64,000 nucleotides of DNA from positions 122,077 to 186,076 of the forward strand of contig CBDDKF010000021.1 in the NCBI GenBank assembly GCA_965230015.1, in the 5' to 3' direction. This document shows positions 25,952 to 34,117 of this stretch, piece after piece. Origin of the DNA: JABSQH01 sp965230015. GTDB lineage: Bacteria; Actinomycetota; Acidimicrobiia; Acidimicrobiales; Ilumatobacteraceae. The position numbers were made by a program, and so were the translations under genes. The notes under the pieces were generated by a model. That model was not told the origin of the DNA, searched no databases, and saw only the letters and a list, made by a program, of their open reading frames with translations. Every line of letters begins with the position of its first letter. Position 1 is the stretch's first letter.

Positions 25952-27370
25952 CTACTCGGTGACGGTTACCGCGGCGTCCGGCATGTTCGGGAGGTCGTCC
26001 GGTGGCGGCGGAATGTCGGCTGCGCTCGACGCCAGCGCAGGCGGCAAGTCGCTGCGCTGCGCGTCCCACTCGTCGAGGTCGAACGCGTCGACGCTCCAGT
26101 CGCCACTCCCCTCGCCATCACACGGAGCCAGCTGCTCGAGCAGCGCCGGCTGTGATGTAGCGAACAGGTTGTCGCTCCAGCAGTTGCGCAGATCCTCGGT
26201 GGGCACATCAATCGACGTCACCATCAGGTCGGCCTGACCGCTGTCGAAGATGGCGTTGTTCCGCACGACCGTGTCGAACGACTCCCACACCAGCCCGTCG
26301 GGGATCGGCTCGGCAAGCGCTTCCTCTCGAGCATCGGCACACGTCGTCTCCCACTCGGCCTCGGAGGGCAGATCGTCGTTGGGGAACCGCTCGACGAACG
26401 GCACGAGGGCAATCCCCACACGGTCGTGGTCGGTCACCGAGTTCCCCTCGATGATGTTGCCGATCCCACCAGGGGTGATGATCCCGTTGCCGATCCACTC
26501 GGCGGAGAACGCCAGCGATGGCGCCGAGGCCTCGTTGTTGTTGTCGACCGTGTTGTCGACGAAACGCGTCTGGCGTTGCGGATAACACAGCTCGTAGCTG
26601 CCCGAGTTGGGGAAGATCCCGACGCGATTGTTGTTGAACCGCGAGTTCGACACGGTCATGTCGCCGCCCGAGTTGGTGCCCTGATATCCGAGTCCGTTGT
26701 ACTCGGCGTGGCTGGCATCGACCAGTCCGTTGCACGGGAAGCACTGACCGACGTACAGACCGGCGCCGGCACTGCCCGATGCGTATGAGTTGTCGATCTG
26801 CCCGTTGACCGAGTCGAAGGCGTAGATCCCGTACTCGCCGTTGAGGTACGACGTGATGTAGGACCCGCGGTAGCCGTCGACGCCGGTCCAGAACACACCA
26901 TTGTTCACGAAGCGCTGCACCGTGAGGTTCTCGACCACCACGTTGCTGACCCCGAGCGCCCGAATACCGTTGTCGAGAGCGAAGTTGCCGTCGAGGACCA
27001 CGCCCGCCCGGTCGAGACCGCGGATGGTGATGTCGTCGGTGGTCACATCGACCGACTCCGCGTACGTCCCCGGCGAGATGAGCACGATGTCGCCGGGGAC
27101 CGCCATGTCGACAGCCGCTTGGATCGTGTCGGCGTCGCCCGGCACGAACACCAGCCCGTTGGCATCATCGACGTCGCCGGTGGACGTGATGGAGGTCGGG
27201 CGATCGGTCGTCGGCGCGCTCGATGCGTCGGTATCGACCGTCGTCGGAGCTCCAGCATCAGCATCGAGGGACGTCACAGGCGACGTGCTCGTCTCGCCGT
27301 CGTCACCGCCGCATGCTGCAGCAATGATTCCGAGCGGGAGCAGCAGCGCAGCGAACCGTCGCACGTTCAC
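25952..27370 (-). CDS. Secreted right-handed beta-helix lipoprotein (paralogue A)
   Basis: A 472-residue lipoprotein (signal RRFAALLLPLGIIAAAC, then a Thr/Ser/Asp linker). The main domain is a parallel beta-helix of the NosD/pectate-lyase-like kind: it opens with DTIQAAVDMAVPGDIVLISP GTY, then ITIRGLDRAGVVLDG and repeated Asn/Gly turns such as NNGVFWTGVDGYRGSYI and GIYAFDSVNGQIDNSYA. Cys pairs occur in GQCFPCNGL, ELCYPQ and ETTCADA. It has no recognised catalytic site. A close paralogue (28278-29789) shares the whole plan, and a DUF1996 gene lies between them on the same strand. Role unknown, perhaps binding or cutting a surface polysaccharide. Confidence 0.8.
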   Translation of the reverse strand: MNVRRFAALLLPLGIIAAACGGDDGETSTSPVTSLDADAGAPTTVDTDASSAPTTDRPTSITSTGDVDDANGLVFVPGDADTIQAAVDMAVPGDIVLISPGTYAESVDVTTDDITIRGLDRAGVVLDGNFALDNGIRALGVSNVVVENLTVQRFVNNGVFWTGVDGYRGSYITSYLNGEYGIYAFDSVNGQIDNSYASGSAGAGLYVGQCFPCNGLVDASHAEYNGLGYQGTNSGGDMTVSNSRFNNNRVGIFPNSGSYELCYPQRQTRFVDNTVDNNNEASAPSLAFSAEWIGNGIITPGGIGNIIEGNSVTDHDRVGIALVPFVERFPNDDLPSEAEWETTCADAREEALAEPIPDGLVWESFDTVVRNNAIFDSGQADLMVTSIDVPTEDLRNCWSDNLFATSQPALLEQLAPCDGEGSGDWSVDAFDLDEWDAQRSDLPPALASSAADIPPPPDDLPNMPDAAVTVTE

Positions 27371-27413
27371 GCGGCCAGTTTGGCCGACAACGATTCAGCG
27401 TGTGCGGCGCTGC

Positions 27414-28268
27414 TCACGACGAGACGCCGCACACCAGATCGCGGTTGATGCACAACTCGACCTCACGCTCGAGTTTGTCTTGATCCCACACGTTCCAGAA
27501 GTCGGCATGGCCGGTGAGGACCGAGCCGGACGACAACGAGAGCCCCTCGGGGTCCACCGGGGGGAAGTCGACGGCGATCGTCAGCTGGGGAATCGCAACG
27601 GGAAAGTCATCGGGGCACCCGCCGTCGCTGTACCGGACGTGCGCCCCGGTCCCGTAGCCGGTCAGCCGCTCCGCGTCCCAACAGTCGGGGAAGGTCACCA
27701 GCATCCGCAGCGCGCTGCCCTCAGGACACGCCGGCGGCTCAGGATCGCGGATCGCTCCGGTGCCACACGACCAGGCCACCACGTCGGTCGACTGCGCTGT
27801 CTCGGCGCCGGCATCGCCGCCGATCATCATCAAGCCGGCTGGATACGGGACCACGTCTGCTGGATCGATTCCCCGCCCCGGACGGTAGTACGCGGTGAGA
27901 CCAAGCGGATCGATGACGTGGCCGCTCGGGTCGAGCAACGTCGGCGTCCAGTACGACGCCGTGTCGAGCGGTTGGTCACATGTGGTTTCGGCGCCGAGCA
28001 CCCGGTTGTAGTCGTCGCGGGCGTCGACCTCGGTGTTGCCGAAGAATTGGTGTTGGTGACTCGCCCCAGGGAGGTTCGGGGCGACGATCGCATCGTCGAA
28101 CGCGTAGTGCGACAGCTCGCAGTCGACGACGAACTGAGCGACCCGTCCCTGTGGACCACGGCGCTCGGGATCGAGCGGCTCGGCCTGCTCCGCTGACGAC
28201 CCGGCCGCAGCGCCACCGCAGGCCGCCAAGGCGACCAGGACGACGGCTGCTGTTGGCCGGATCGGCAT
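27414..28268 (-). CDS. DUF1996 domain lipoprotein
   Basis: A 284-residue protein with a short lipoprotein signal (AAVVLVALAACGG) and a DUF1996 domain over most of its length. Family landmarks are FVVDCELSHYAFDDAIVAPN, PGASHQHQFFGN, TASYWTPTLLD, PYPAGLMMIGG, VTFPDCWDAERL and HADFWNVWD. The domain is known from fungal and actinobacterial secreted proteins; its enzymatic role is not established, though conserved His and Asp suggest a metal-dependent or carbohydrate-active function. It is flanked by the two beta-helix paralogues with gaps of 43 and 9 bases, which implies one transcript and a joint task outside the cell. Confidence 0.85.
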   Translation of the reverse strand: MPIRPTAAVVLVALAACGGAAAGSSAEQAEPLDPERRGPQGRVAQFVVDCELSHYAFDDAIVAPNLPGASHQHQFFGNTEVDARDDYNRVLGAETTCDQPLDTASYWTPTLLDPSGHVIDPLGLTAYYRPGRGIDPADVVPYPAGLMMIGGDAGAETAQSTDVVAWSCGTGAIRDPEPPACPEGSALRMLVTFPDCWDAERLTGYGTGAHVRYSDGGCPDDFPVAIPQLTIAVDFPPVDPEGLSLSSGSVLTGHADFWNVWDQDKLEREVELCINRDLVCGVSS

Positions 28269-28277
28269 AGCGGTTCG

Positions 28278-29789
28278 TCAGCCGGTGGGCTCTGCGGGCA
28301 CCTCGATCGACGCAAGGTCGATCGAGTAAGGAACGTCGGTGGCGGGTTGCGCCGGCGCCGTCGCTGCGTCGGGCATGTTCGGCAGGTCGGTCGGGATCGG
28401 TGGGAGTTCGGCCGACTCGTAGTCGACCGATGGCGGACGCGTCGCCACCTCGTCGAGCCAGGCGAGCACATCGAGCGCTCCGTCGTCCCAGTTCCCAGAA
28501 CCCGTTCCGTCGCACGGCGCGAGCGTCTCGATGCCGACAGGGGCGGAGGTGCCGAACGTGTTCGCCGACCAGCAGTTGCGCAGGTCCTGCGCGGGAACGC
28601 TCACACCGGCAACGCCGAGGTCGGCCTCACGGCTATCGCTGACGACGTTGTCGACGACCGAGTTGTCGTACGGCTCCCACAACAGCACATCAGGGATCTC
28701 GTCGGCGATCGGCTGATTGCGCTGCTCCTCGCACGGGATGTCCCACTCATCCTGGGTGGGCAGATCGTCGTTCGGCCCTTCCTCGAGGAACGGGACCAGC
28801 CCGATACCGGTCTTGTCGTGATCCCACACCCGATTCCGCTCGATCGTGTTGGCGACACCGCCGGGCACGAGGATTCCGTTGCCCATCGCCAAGATCGCCA
28901 CATCGATCGCCGGCGTGTCCGGCTGATTGTTCGAGTACACGAGATTGCCGATGATCGTGGTCTGCCGCTGCGGGTAACAGAGCTCGTAGCTGCCAGAGTT
29001 GGGGACGACGCCAGCACGGTTGTTGTTGAACGTCGAGTTGACGATCGCCAGGTTGCCACCGGAGTCCGTTCCGGAGTACCCGAGCCCGTTGTGCTCGGAG
29101 TGCACCTCGTCGATCAAGGCGTCGCACGGAAAGCACTGTCCGATGTAGAAGCCGGCGTCGGGGCTGCCAGCCGCATACGAGTTGTCGAGCTGACCCTGCA
29201 CCGAATCGAAGGCGTAGATCCCGTAGTCGCCGTTGCGGTAGGCCGTGATGTACGAGCCGCGGTACCCCGTGACGCCGGTCCAGAACACACCGTTGTTGGT
29301 GTAGTTCTGCGTCGTCAGGTTCTCTACCGTGACCCCGTTCGCGCCGAGCACCCGGACACCGTTGTCGAGCTCGAACTGGCCATCGAGTACCACGCCCGCG
29401 CGATCGAGGCCGCGAATGGTGAGTTCGTCGGTCGTCACGTTGACGGCTTCGTTGTAGGTGCCGGGCTCGATGAGGATGAGGTCGCCGGGGACGGCCTGAT
29501 CGACCGCCTCCTGGATGGTCGCCGCGTCGGTCGGCACGTTGATGACCCCGTCGGCACCTTCGGTCGTGGTCGGCGCATCGGTCGCCTCGGTCGGTGCGGT
29601 GGTGGCCTCGGTGGTCGCCGCCGACTCGGTGGTGGCCGGCGCCTCGGTGCCAACCGTCGTCTCCGCCGCCGCGTCGTCTGTTGCTGCAGTGGTGCCATCC
29701 GAGCTGCTGTCGTCGCCACCGCATGCAGCGACGACGAGTGCGCCGGCGATCATCAACCCCGCGGCTCGCGTGATTCCGGACCTAGTCAT
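28278..29789 (-). CDS. Secreted right-handed beta-helix lipoprotein (paralogue B)
   Basis: A 503-residue paralogue of the 25952 protein. It has the lipoprotein signal AAGLMIAGALVVAAC, a longer Thr/Ala/Glu linker, and a beta-helix starting DAATIQEAVDQAVPGDLILI, then ITIRGLDRAGVVLDG-like LTIRGLDRAGVVLDG and NNGVFWTGVTGYRGSYITAY. The Cys positions GQCFPCDAL, ELCYPQRQT and DIPCEEQ are conserved with the paralogue, which supports disulfides. It ends with a Pro/Ala tail that the paralogue lacks. ATG 29789 is preceded by GGGGGGAG. It is the first gene of the set B-DUF1996-A. The pair arose by duplication around or including the DUF1996 gene. Confidence 0.8.
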   Translation of the reverse strand: MTRSGITRAAGLMIAGALVVAACGGDDSSSDGTTAATDDAAAETTVGTEAPATTESAATTEATTAPTEATDAPTTTEGADGVINVPTDAATIQEAVDQAVPGDLILIEPGTYNEAVNVTTDELTIRGLDRAGVVLDGQFELDNGVRVLGANGVTVENLTTQNYTNNGVFWTGVTGYRGSYITAYRNGDYGIYAFDSVQGQLDNSYAAGSPDAGFYIGQCFPCDALIDEVHSEHNGLGYSGTDSGGNLAIVNSTFNNNRAGVVPNSGSYELCYPQRQTTIIGNLVYSNNQPDTPAIDVAILAMGNGILVPGGVANTIERNRVWDHDKTGIGLVPFLEEGPNDDLPTQDEWDIPCEEQRNQPIADEIPDVLLWEPYDNSVVDNVVSDSREADLGVAGVSVPAQDLRNCWSANTFGTSAPVGIETLAPCDGTGSGNWDDGALDVLAWLDEVATRPPSVDYESAELPPIPTDLPNMPDAATAPAQPATDVPYSIDLASIEVPAEPTG

Positions 29790-29853
29790 CGAGTCTCCCC
29801 CCTCTGGTGAACCAGTGCGTTGTTCTACCGGGTCGGTCGCGTCCGCAACCAAT

Positions 29854-30408
29854 TCAGCCCGGCGGCGCGACCACTTCGATTGCGCCGATCATGCCGGCGT
29901 CCTTCGTGGCGTGGATCGTGCAGTAGTAGCGGTACGTGCCGGGTGTGTCGAACACAACGGCGTACTCGTCGCCGGGTTGGAACGCGTCGAGATCGACGCC
30001 CCACGACTCGTCGTCGTTCACCGGGATCACGTTGTGCTCGTTTCGTCCCCCGTTGATCCACAACACCTCGGTGCCCTCCTCGATCTGCAGCGTCTCGGGC
30101 CGGAACGTGTTGTCGAGCGCACGAACCTCCGCGGTCTCACCGTTCGGGGCGAACGCCTGTGGCTCGTCGATCGACTCATCGACTGGCTCCTCGCCTGATG
30201 CAGCGCCCGACGCGTCATCGGCGACGGTCGGCGGCGCCGCCGTCGTTGGCGGCATGGTCGCAGAGGTGGGAGGTGCTTCGCCGAGCACTGCGTTCACCAG
30301 CGGGGCCGCCGCATCGAGCTGGGCCGCGGTGGTGCCGTCGGGCCCGTCGGCACCACACGACGAGACCGCCACGGCCGCCGCAGCGGCCAGCAGAATCGTG
30401 CCCCTCAC
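29854..30408 (-). CDS. Cupredoxin-like (type 1 copper) lipoprotein
   Basis: A 184-residue lipoprotein: signal GTILLAAAAAVAVSSC, a Pro/Thr/Ala linker, then a plastocyanin-like domain of about 95 residues. Copper ligands are visible as His in RNEHNVIPV, Cys and His in YRYYCTIHATKD and Met in DAGMIGAIEVV, with TLQIEEGTEVLWIN as the first strand. It should carry one electron or a copper ion outside the membrane. The GTG start at 30408 overlaps the acyl-CoA ligase stop (GTGA), placing it in that transcript. Electron partner not evident. Confidence 0.85.
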   Translation of the reverse strand: MRGTILLAAAAAVAVSSCGADGPDGTTAAQLDAAAPLVNAVLGEAPPTSATMPPTTAAPPTVADDASGAASGEEPVDESIDEPQAFAPNGETAEVRALDNTFRPETLQIEEGTEVLWINGGRNEHNVIPVNDDESWGVDLDAFQPGDEYAVVFDTPGTYRYYCTIHATKDAGMIGAIEVVAPPG

Positions 30409-32030
30409 TGCGACATCAGCGCGTCGGCGTGTTCCACGCGCAGCGTCTTCTTCGAGAACTTGCCGACGCTGGTCTTCGGCACCTCGTCGATCCACACAAC
30501 GCCCTTGGGCATCTGCCACTTGGCGATCTTGCCCTCGAGATGGGCGAGCACGCCGTCCTCGTCGATCGCGGCACCCTCGGTGCGCACGACGCAGGCGAGC
30601 GCAGCCTCGCCCCACTTGGGATGGGCGACGCCGACCACGGCAGCTTCGGCGATCTCGGGGTGCGACATCAGCTCGTTCTCCAACTCGACCGAGCTGATCC
30701 ACTCGCCGCCGGATTTGATGAGGTCCTTGGTGCGGTCGACCAGGCGGATGCGTCCGCGATCGTCGATCGTGGCGACGTCGCCGGTGCGCAACCAACCGTC
30801 ATCGGTGAAACTCTCGCCCGCACGCTCGTCGTTGTAGTACGTGGCGGCGATCCAGTTGCCGCGGCACTGCAACTCGCCGCTGGTCTCGCCATCCCACGGC
30901 ACCTCATTCACCGTGTCGGGCTCGACCACTCGACACTCTGTGGCAAACACGACACGCCCCACCTGAGTGCGCAATTCGGCCTGCTCTTCGACGGGGAGCT
31001 CCTGCTGATCGGCATCGAGCTGGCACACCGCGGCGATCGGGCTGGTCTCGGTCATTCCCCACGCCTGCAAGATCGGCAGGCCCGTCTGCTCGCGGTACGC
31101 CTCCGAAAGCGCCTTGGGCACTGCGGAACCGCCGCACGGGATGGCCCGCAGTGCGGAGGTGTCGCGGCCCTTCAGCTCGGGCAGCACCGCCATCCAGATC
31201 GTCGGCACGCCGGCAGCAACGGTGACCTGTTCCTCCACGATCAGGTTGGCGATCGCCGGTCCGGACAGATCCGGGCCGGGCATCACGAGGCTCGCACCCG
31301 AGGCCACCGCGGCGTGGGCGAGTCCCCATGCGTTGGCATGGAACATCGGCACGACGGGAAGAATGACGTCGGACTCTCGGGCGCCGAGGTTGTCGGCCAT
31401 CATCGCCCCCATCGTGTGCAGGAACGTCGACCGGTGGCTGTACACGACACCCTTCGGGTTGCCGGTGGTGCCGCTCGTGTAACACATGCTTGCGGCGCGG
31501 TGTTCGTCGTCGACGGAGAACTCGACCGGGCTGGCAGCAGCGAGCAGTTCCTCGTAGTCGAGCAGCGTGTGCCCAGCGAGATCCTCTGGGATGTCGCCGA
31601 CGCCGTCGTCCATCAGCACGAGGTGCTGCAGGCGCTCGAACGTCGGCAACAACGGAGCGAGCAGGCCGAGGAGCGATCGGTCGACGAAGATCACCTCGTC
31701 GTCGGCGTGATTGACGATGTAGGTCAGCTGTTCGGGGAACAGCCGGATGTTCAGCGTGTGCAGCACGCGGCCGGTGCAGGGCGCAGCGAAGTACAGCTCG
31801 AGGTGCCGGGCGGTGTTCCAGGCGAAGGTGGCCACCCGCCCATCGGCGGAGATACCGAGATCGTCGAGGACACCGCCGAGACGACGGGTCCGAGCGGCCC
31901 ACTCGGCATAGTTCGTCCGCTGCCGGCCTGTGCCGGTGGCGGTGACGATCTCCTTACGTCCGAAGTACTTCTCGGCCCGATCGAAGAGGTGTGGGATCAC
32001 CAATGGAACGTCTTGCATCAACCCCTGCAT
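30405..32030 (-). CDS. Long-chain acyl-CoA ligase (AMP-forming)
   Basis: A 541-residue ANL-superfamily enzyme. Motifs are the P-loop YTSGTTGNPKGVVYSH, MFHANAWGLA, the adenine-binding QAWGMTETSP, the hinge DGWLRTGDVATIDDRG with RLVDRTKDLIKSGGEWIS, and the catalytic Lys in KTSVGKFSKKTLR. It activates a fatty or aryl acid with ATP and couples it to CoA. The sequence style (HTLNIRLFPEQ, GRKEIV) matches medium/long-chain FadD-type ligases of actinobacteria. ATG 32030 (MQGLMQD) is used; the next ATG at 32018 is possible. Cytoplasmic. It is divergent from a small membrane-protein gene by 57 bases. Confidence 0.9.
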   Translation of the reverse strand: MQGLMQDVPLVIPHLFDRAEKYFGRKEIVTATGTGRQRTNYAEWAARTRRLGGVLDDLGISADGRVATFAWNTARHLELYFAAPCTGRVLHTLNIRLFPEQLTYIVNHADDEVIFVDRSLLGLLAPLLPTFERLQHLVLMDDGVGDIPEDLAGHTLLDYEELLAAASPVEFSVDDEHRAASMCYTSGTTGNPKGVVYSHRSTFLHTMGAMMADNLGARESDVILPVVPMFHANAWGLAHAAVASGASLVMPGPDLSGPAIANLIVEEQVTVAAGVPTIWMAVLPELKGRDTSALRAIPCGGSAVPKALSEAYREQTGLPILQAWGMTETSPIAAVCQLDADQQELPVEEQAELRTQVGRVVFATECRVVEPDTVNEVPWDGETSGELQCRGNWIAATYYNDERAGESFTDDGWLRTGDVATIDDRGRIRLVDRTKDLIKSGGEWISSVELENELMSHPEIAEAAVVGVAHPKWGEAALACVVRTEGAAIDEDGVLAHLEGKIAKWQMPKGVVWIDEVPKTSVGKFSKKTLRVEHADALMSQ

Positions 32031-32087
32031 GGGCGAGACGGTAGCTCGGCGCGATGTGCTCGGGTCGAGCGGACCGGTACGGTGGGG

Positions 32088-32744
32088 ATGGTGACCGAGC
32101 CGACGGCGATTGGCGCCGACGACGCCGACGACGCGATCCACAAGCCACCACCGTGGGCCCCGATCACCCTCGCCGCGTTCGCCGCGCTGGTGATCTGTAC
32201 CAATGTGGCCGCAGGCTTCTGGGCTCGCCTGGTCGATACCGACCCCGAGCTGTTGTTGCTGCTGTCGTCGCGCAATCGGTACCTCGCGCTCACGCTCGCT
32301 GCTGGCGTGCCGTTGGGCTTCTACGTCCTGATCGGTTTCCTGCGCATCGGTGTCGCCTTCGGCGTGTGCCACATGATCGGCCGGGCGTATGGCGACACGG
32401 CCGTTGGCTGGTTCCGCAAGTACCTCGGCGTGACCGACGAAGCGATCGCCACCTTCAACCGCGGGTTCGGTCGCTTCGAGTGGATCATCATCCCGTTCTT
32501 CGCCGGCTCGAACATCGTCGCTGCCCTGAGCGGGGTGCACCGCACGTCGGCACGCCGCTTGGTGGTGCTGCTCGCCGTCGGGATCGCCGCTCGCCTGGCG
32601 TTGATCTGGTGGCTCGCCCGGACCTTCGAAGACCAGCTGGTGAGCTTCCTCGAGTGGCTGCAGCGCTACCAGTGGTGGGCGGTCGGCATCTCGATCGGCA
32701 TCGTCGTGCTGGTCAACCTGCGCAACGTTCGTCGCGGCGCCTAG
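32088..32744 (+). CDS. Integral membrane protein, DedA/VTT-like
   Basis: A 218-residue protein with about five hydrophobic helices: PITLAAFAALVICTNVAAGF, LALTLAAGVPLGFYVLIGFL, WIIIPFFAGSNIVAALSG, LVVLLAVGIAARLALIWWL and WAVGISIGIVVLVNL. The arrangement with RIGVAFGVCHMIGRAYGDTA, a Gly/Phe re-entrant FFAGSNIVAALSGV and ARR recalls DedA/VTT-domain proteins that scramble or transport lipids, but the match is distant. ATG 32088 is chosen over the adjoining GTG at 32091. Its gene stands alone between divergent acyl-CoA ligase and co-directional thiol peroxidase. Confidence 0.65.
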   Translation: MVTEPTAIGADDADDAIHKPPPWAPITLAAFAALVICTNVAAGFWARLVDTDPELLLLLSSRNRYLALTLAAGVPLGFYVLIGFLRIGVAFGVCHMIGRAYGDTAVGWFRKYLGVTDEAIATFNRGFGRFEWIIIPFFAGSNIVAALSGVHRTSARRLVVLLAVGIAARLALIWWLARTFEDQLVSFLEWLQRYQWWAVGISIGIVVLVNLRNVRRGA

Positions 32745-32806
32745 CTACCGGTTCGAGCAACAGCCGGCTGAGCGCCGAAGGGGCCAGCCTCGTATGCTTC
32801 GCCGCC

Positions 32807-33301
32807 ATGGCTGAAGTGACCCTTGGCGGCAACGCCGTCCACACCTCCGGAGATCTCCCCGCTGTTGGCTCGGCAGCACCCGACTACACGCTGACCGGGT
32901 CCGACCTGGGCGACGTGTCGGCGAGCGACATGGCCGGCAAGAACGTGGTGCTCAACATCTTCCCCAGCGTCGACACGCCGACGTGCGCCACCAGCGTGCG
33001 CACGTTCAACCAGCGTGCGGCCGACCTCGACAACACGGTGGTGTTGTGCGTGTCGGCCGACCTCCCGTTCGCCCAGGGTCGCTTCTGCGGAGCCGAGGGT
33101 ATCCAGAACGTCACCACCGCATCGAGCTTCCGTTCGGACTTCGGCACGGACTTCGGCGTCACTCTCACCGATGGGCCGCTCGCCGGCGTGCTCGCCCGCG
33201 CCGTGGTGGTCGTCGGCCCCGACGGCACGGTGAAGCACACCGAACTCGTCGGCGAGATCGCCAACGAACCGAACTACGACGCCGCCCTCGCCGCCATCTG
33301 A
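32807..33301 (+). CDS. tpx: Thiol peroxidase (atypical 2-Cys peroxiredoxin)
   Basis: A 164-residue protein of normal Tpx length. The peroxidatic Cys60 is in IFPSVDTPTCATSVRTFN, the resolving Cys94 in GRFCGAEGIQNV, and the N-terminal GNAVHTSGDLP and C-terminal VVVVGPDGTVKHTELV are typical. It reduces hydrogen and lipid peroxides with electrons from thioredoxin, in the cytoplasm. Start ATG 32807; its stop lies three bases before a strong inverted repeat shared with the convergent dapB gene. It is likely transcribed alone. Confidence 0.95.
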   Translation: MAEVTLGGNAVHTSGDLPAVGSAAPDYTLTGSDLGDVSASDMAGKNVVLNIFPSVDTPTCATSVRTFNQRAADLDNTVVLCVSADLPFAQGRFCGAEGIQNVTTASSFRSDFGTDFGVTLTDGPLAGVLARAVVVVGPDGTVKHTELVGEIANEPNYDAALAAI

Positions 33302-33303
33302 GA

Positions 33304-33334
33304 TGTAACGATCGTCTCTGAGACGATTGTTACA
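33304..33334. terminator. Bidirectional terminator between tpx and dapB
   Basis: A 15-bp stem (TGTAACGATCGTCTC at 33304-33318, GAGACGATTGTTACA at 33320-33334) with one G-T mismatch and a one-base nominal centre (opening to a short loop). It begins right after the tpx stop, and the dapB stop codon (33330-33332 on the plus strand) lies inside the right arm. Confidence 0.75.
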
Positions 33335-34097
33335 GGAACGGGTCGAGGGAGCGCGAGAGGCCGGGGACGTCGGCGATCTTCTTGCAGGCCAGCACCACGC
33401 CGGGCATGAAGCTCTCCCGGTCGTAGCTGTCCTGGCGGATCGTCAACGTCTGCCCGGTCGCACCGAAGATCGCTTCTTGGTGAGCGACCATCCCGCGCAT
33501 GCGCACCGAGTGCACGCGTACGCCAGCGGGGCCGGCCCCGCCACGAGCGCCGGGATACACCTCGTGCTCGGTGGGGTCGGCGGCGAAGTCGCCGTCACGT
33601 GCCGCGGCGATGCGCTCGGTCGTGGTCACCGCCGTGCCCGAGGGCGCATCGATCTTGCGGTCGTGATGTAGCTCGATGATCTCGGCGGTGTCGAAGTGCG
33701 GCGCCGCCATCTCGGCGAAGCGCATCATCAGCACCGCAGAGATGGCGAAGTTCGCGGCGATCACCGCGTTGGGGCCGTCGGCCGCACCGAACGACGACTC
33801 GAACAGCGCAACATCGTCATCGTTGAAGCCGGTCGTGCCGACCACGGCATGGATGCCATGCAGCGCCAGCCACGGCAGCGTGGTACGCGCTGCGGCGGCC
33901 ACGGTGAAGTCGACCACCACATCACAGGCGGCATCGGCGAACGCGTGCAGCTCGCCCGCCACCTCGATGCCCTCGACCGTTTCGCCGGCACCACCGGGGT
34001 CGACAGCGGCGACGAGTTCGAGATCGGGGTCAGCGGCCACCGCCGCGCAGACGGTGCGACCCATCCGCCCAGCGGCGCCGTTGACTCCGACTCGCAT
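33330..34097 (-). CDS. dapB: 4-hydroxy-tetrahydrodipicolinate reductase
   Basis: A 255-residue enzyme of the expected length. The nucleotide-binding loop is VGVNGAAGRMGRTV, the second NAD(P) motif is VVDFTVAA, and the substrate/catalytic region is AIIELHHDRKIDAPSGTAV with the conserved His-His and Lys; IAANFAISAVLM and the C-terminal SYDRESFMPGVVLA are also family-typical. It reduces the DapA product in lysine/diaminopimelate synthesis. It lies 20 bases downstream of pnp on the same strand, the common actinobacterial order rpsO-pnp-dapB. The stop is within the shared terminator hairpin. Confidence 0.96.
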   Translation of the reverse strand: MRVGVNGAAGRMGRTVCAAVAADPDLELVAAVDPGGAGETVEGIEVAGELHAFADAACDVVVDFTVAAAARTTLPWLALHGIHAVVGTTGFNDDDVALFESSFGAADGPNAVIAANFAISAVLMMRFAEMAAPHFDTAEIIELHHDRKIDAPSGTAVTTTERIAAARDGDFAADPTEHEVYPGARGGAGPAGVRVHSVRMRGMVAHQEAIFGATGQTLTIRQDSYDRESFMPGVVLACKKIADVPGLSRSLDPFL

Positions 34098-34117
34098 TGC
34101 TAACTCAGCTGCTCGAT

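Noticed and set aside
30159..32744. Plus-strand open frame running through the acyl-CoA ligase region
   Set aside because: Only its last 219 codons (from 32088) look like a protein; the rest is the antisense of a well-supported ligase.
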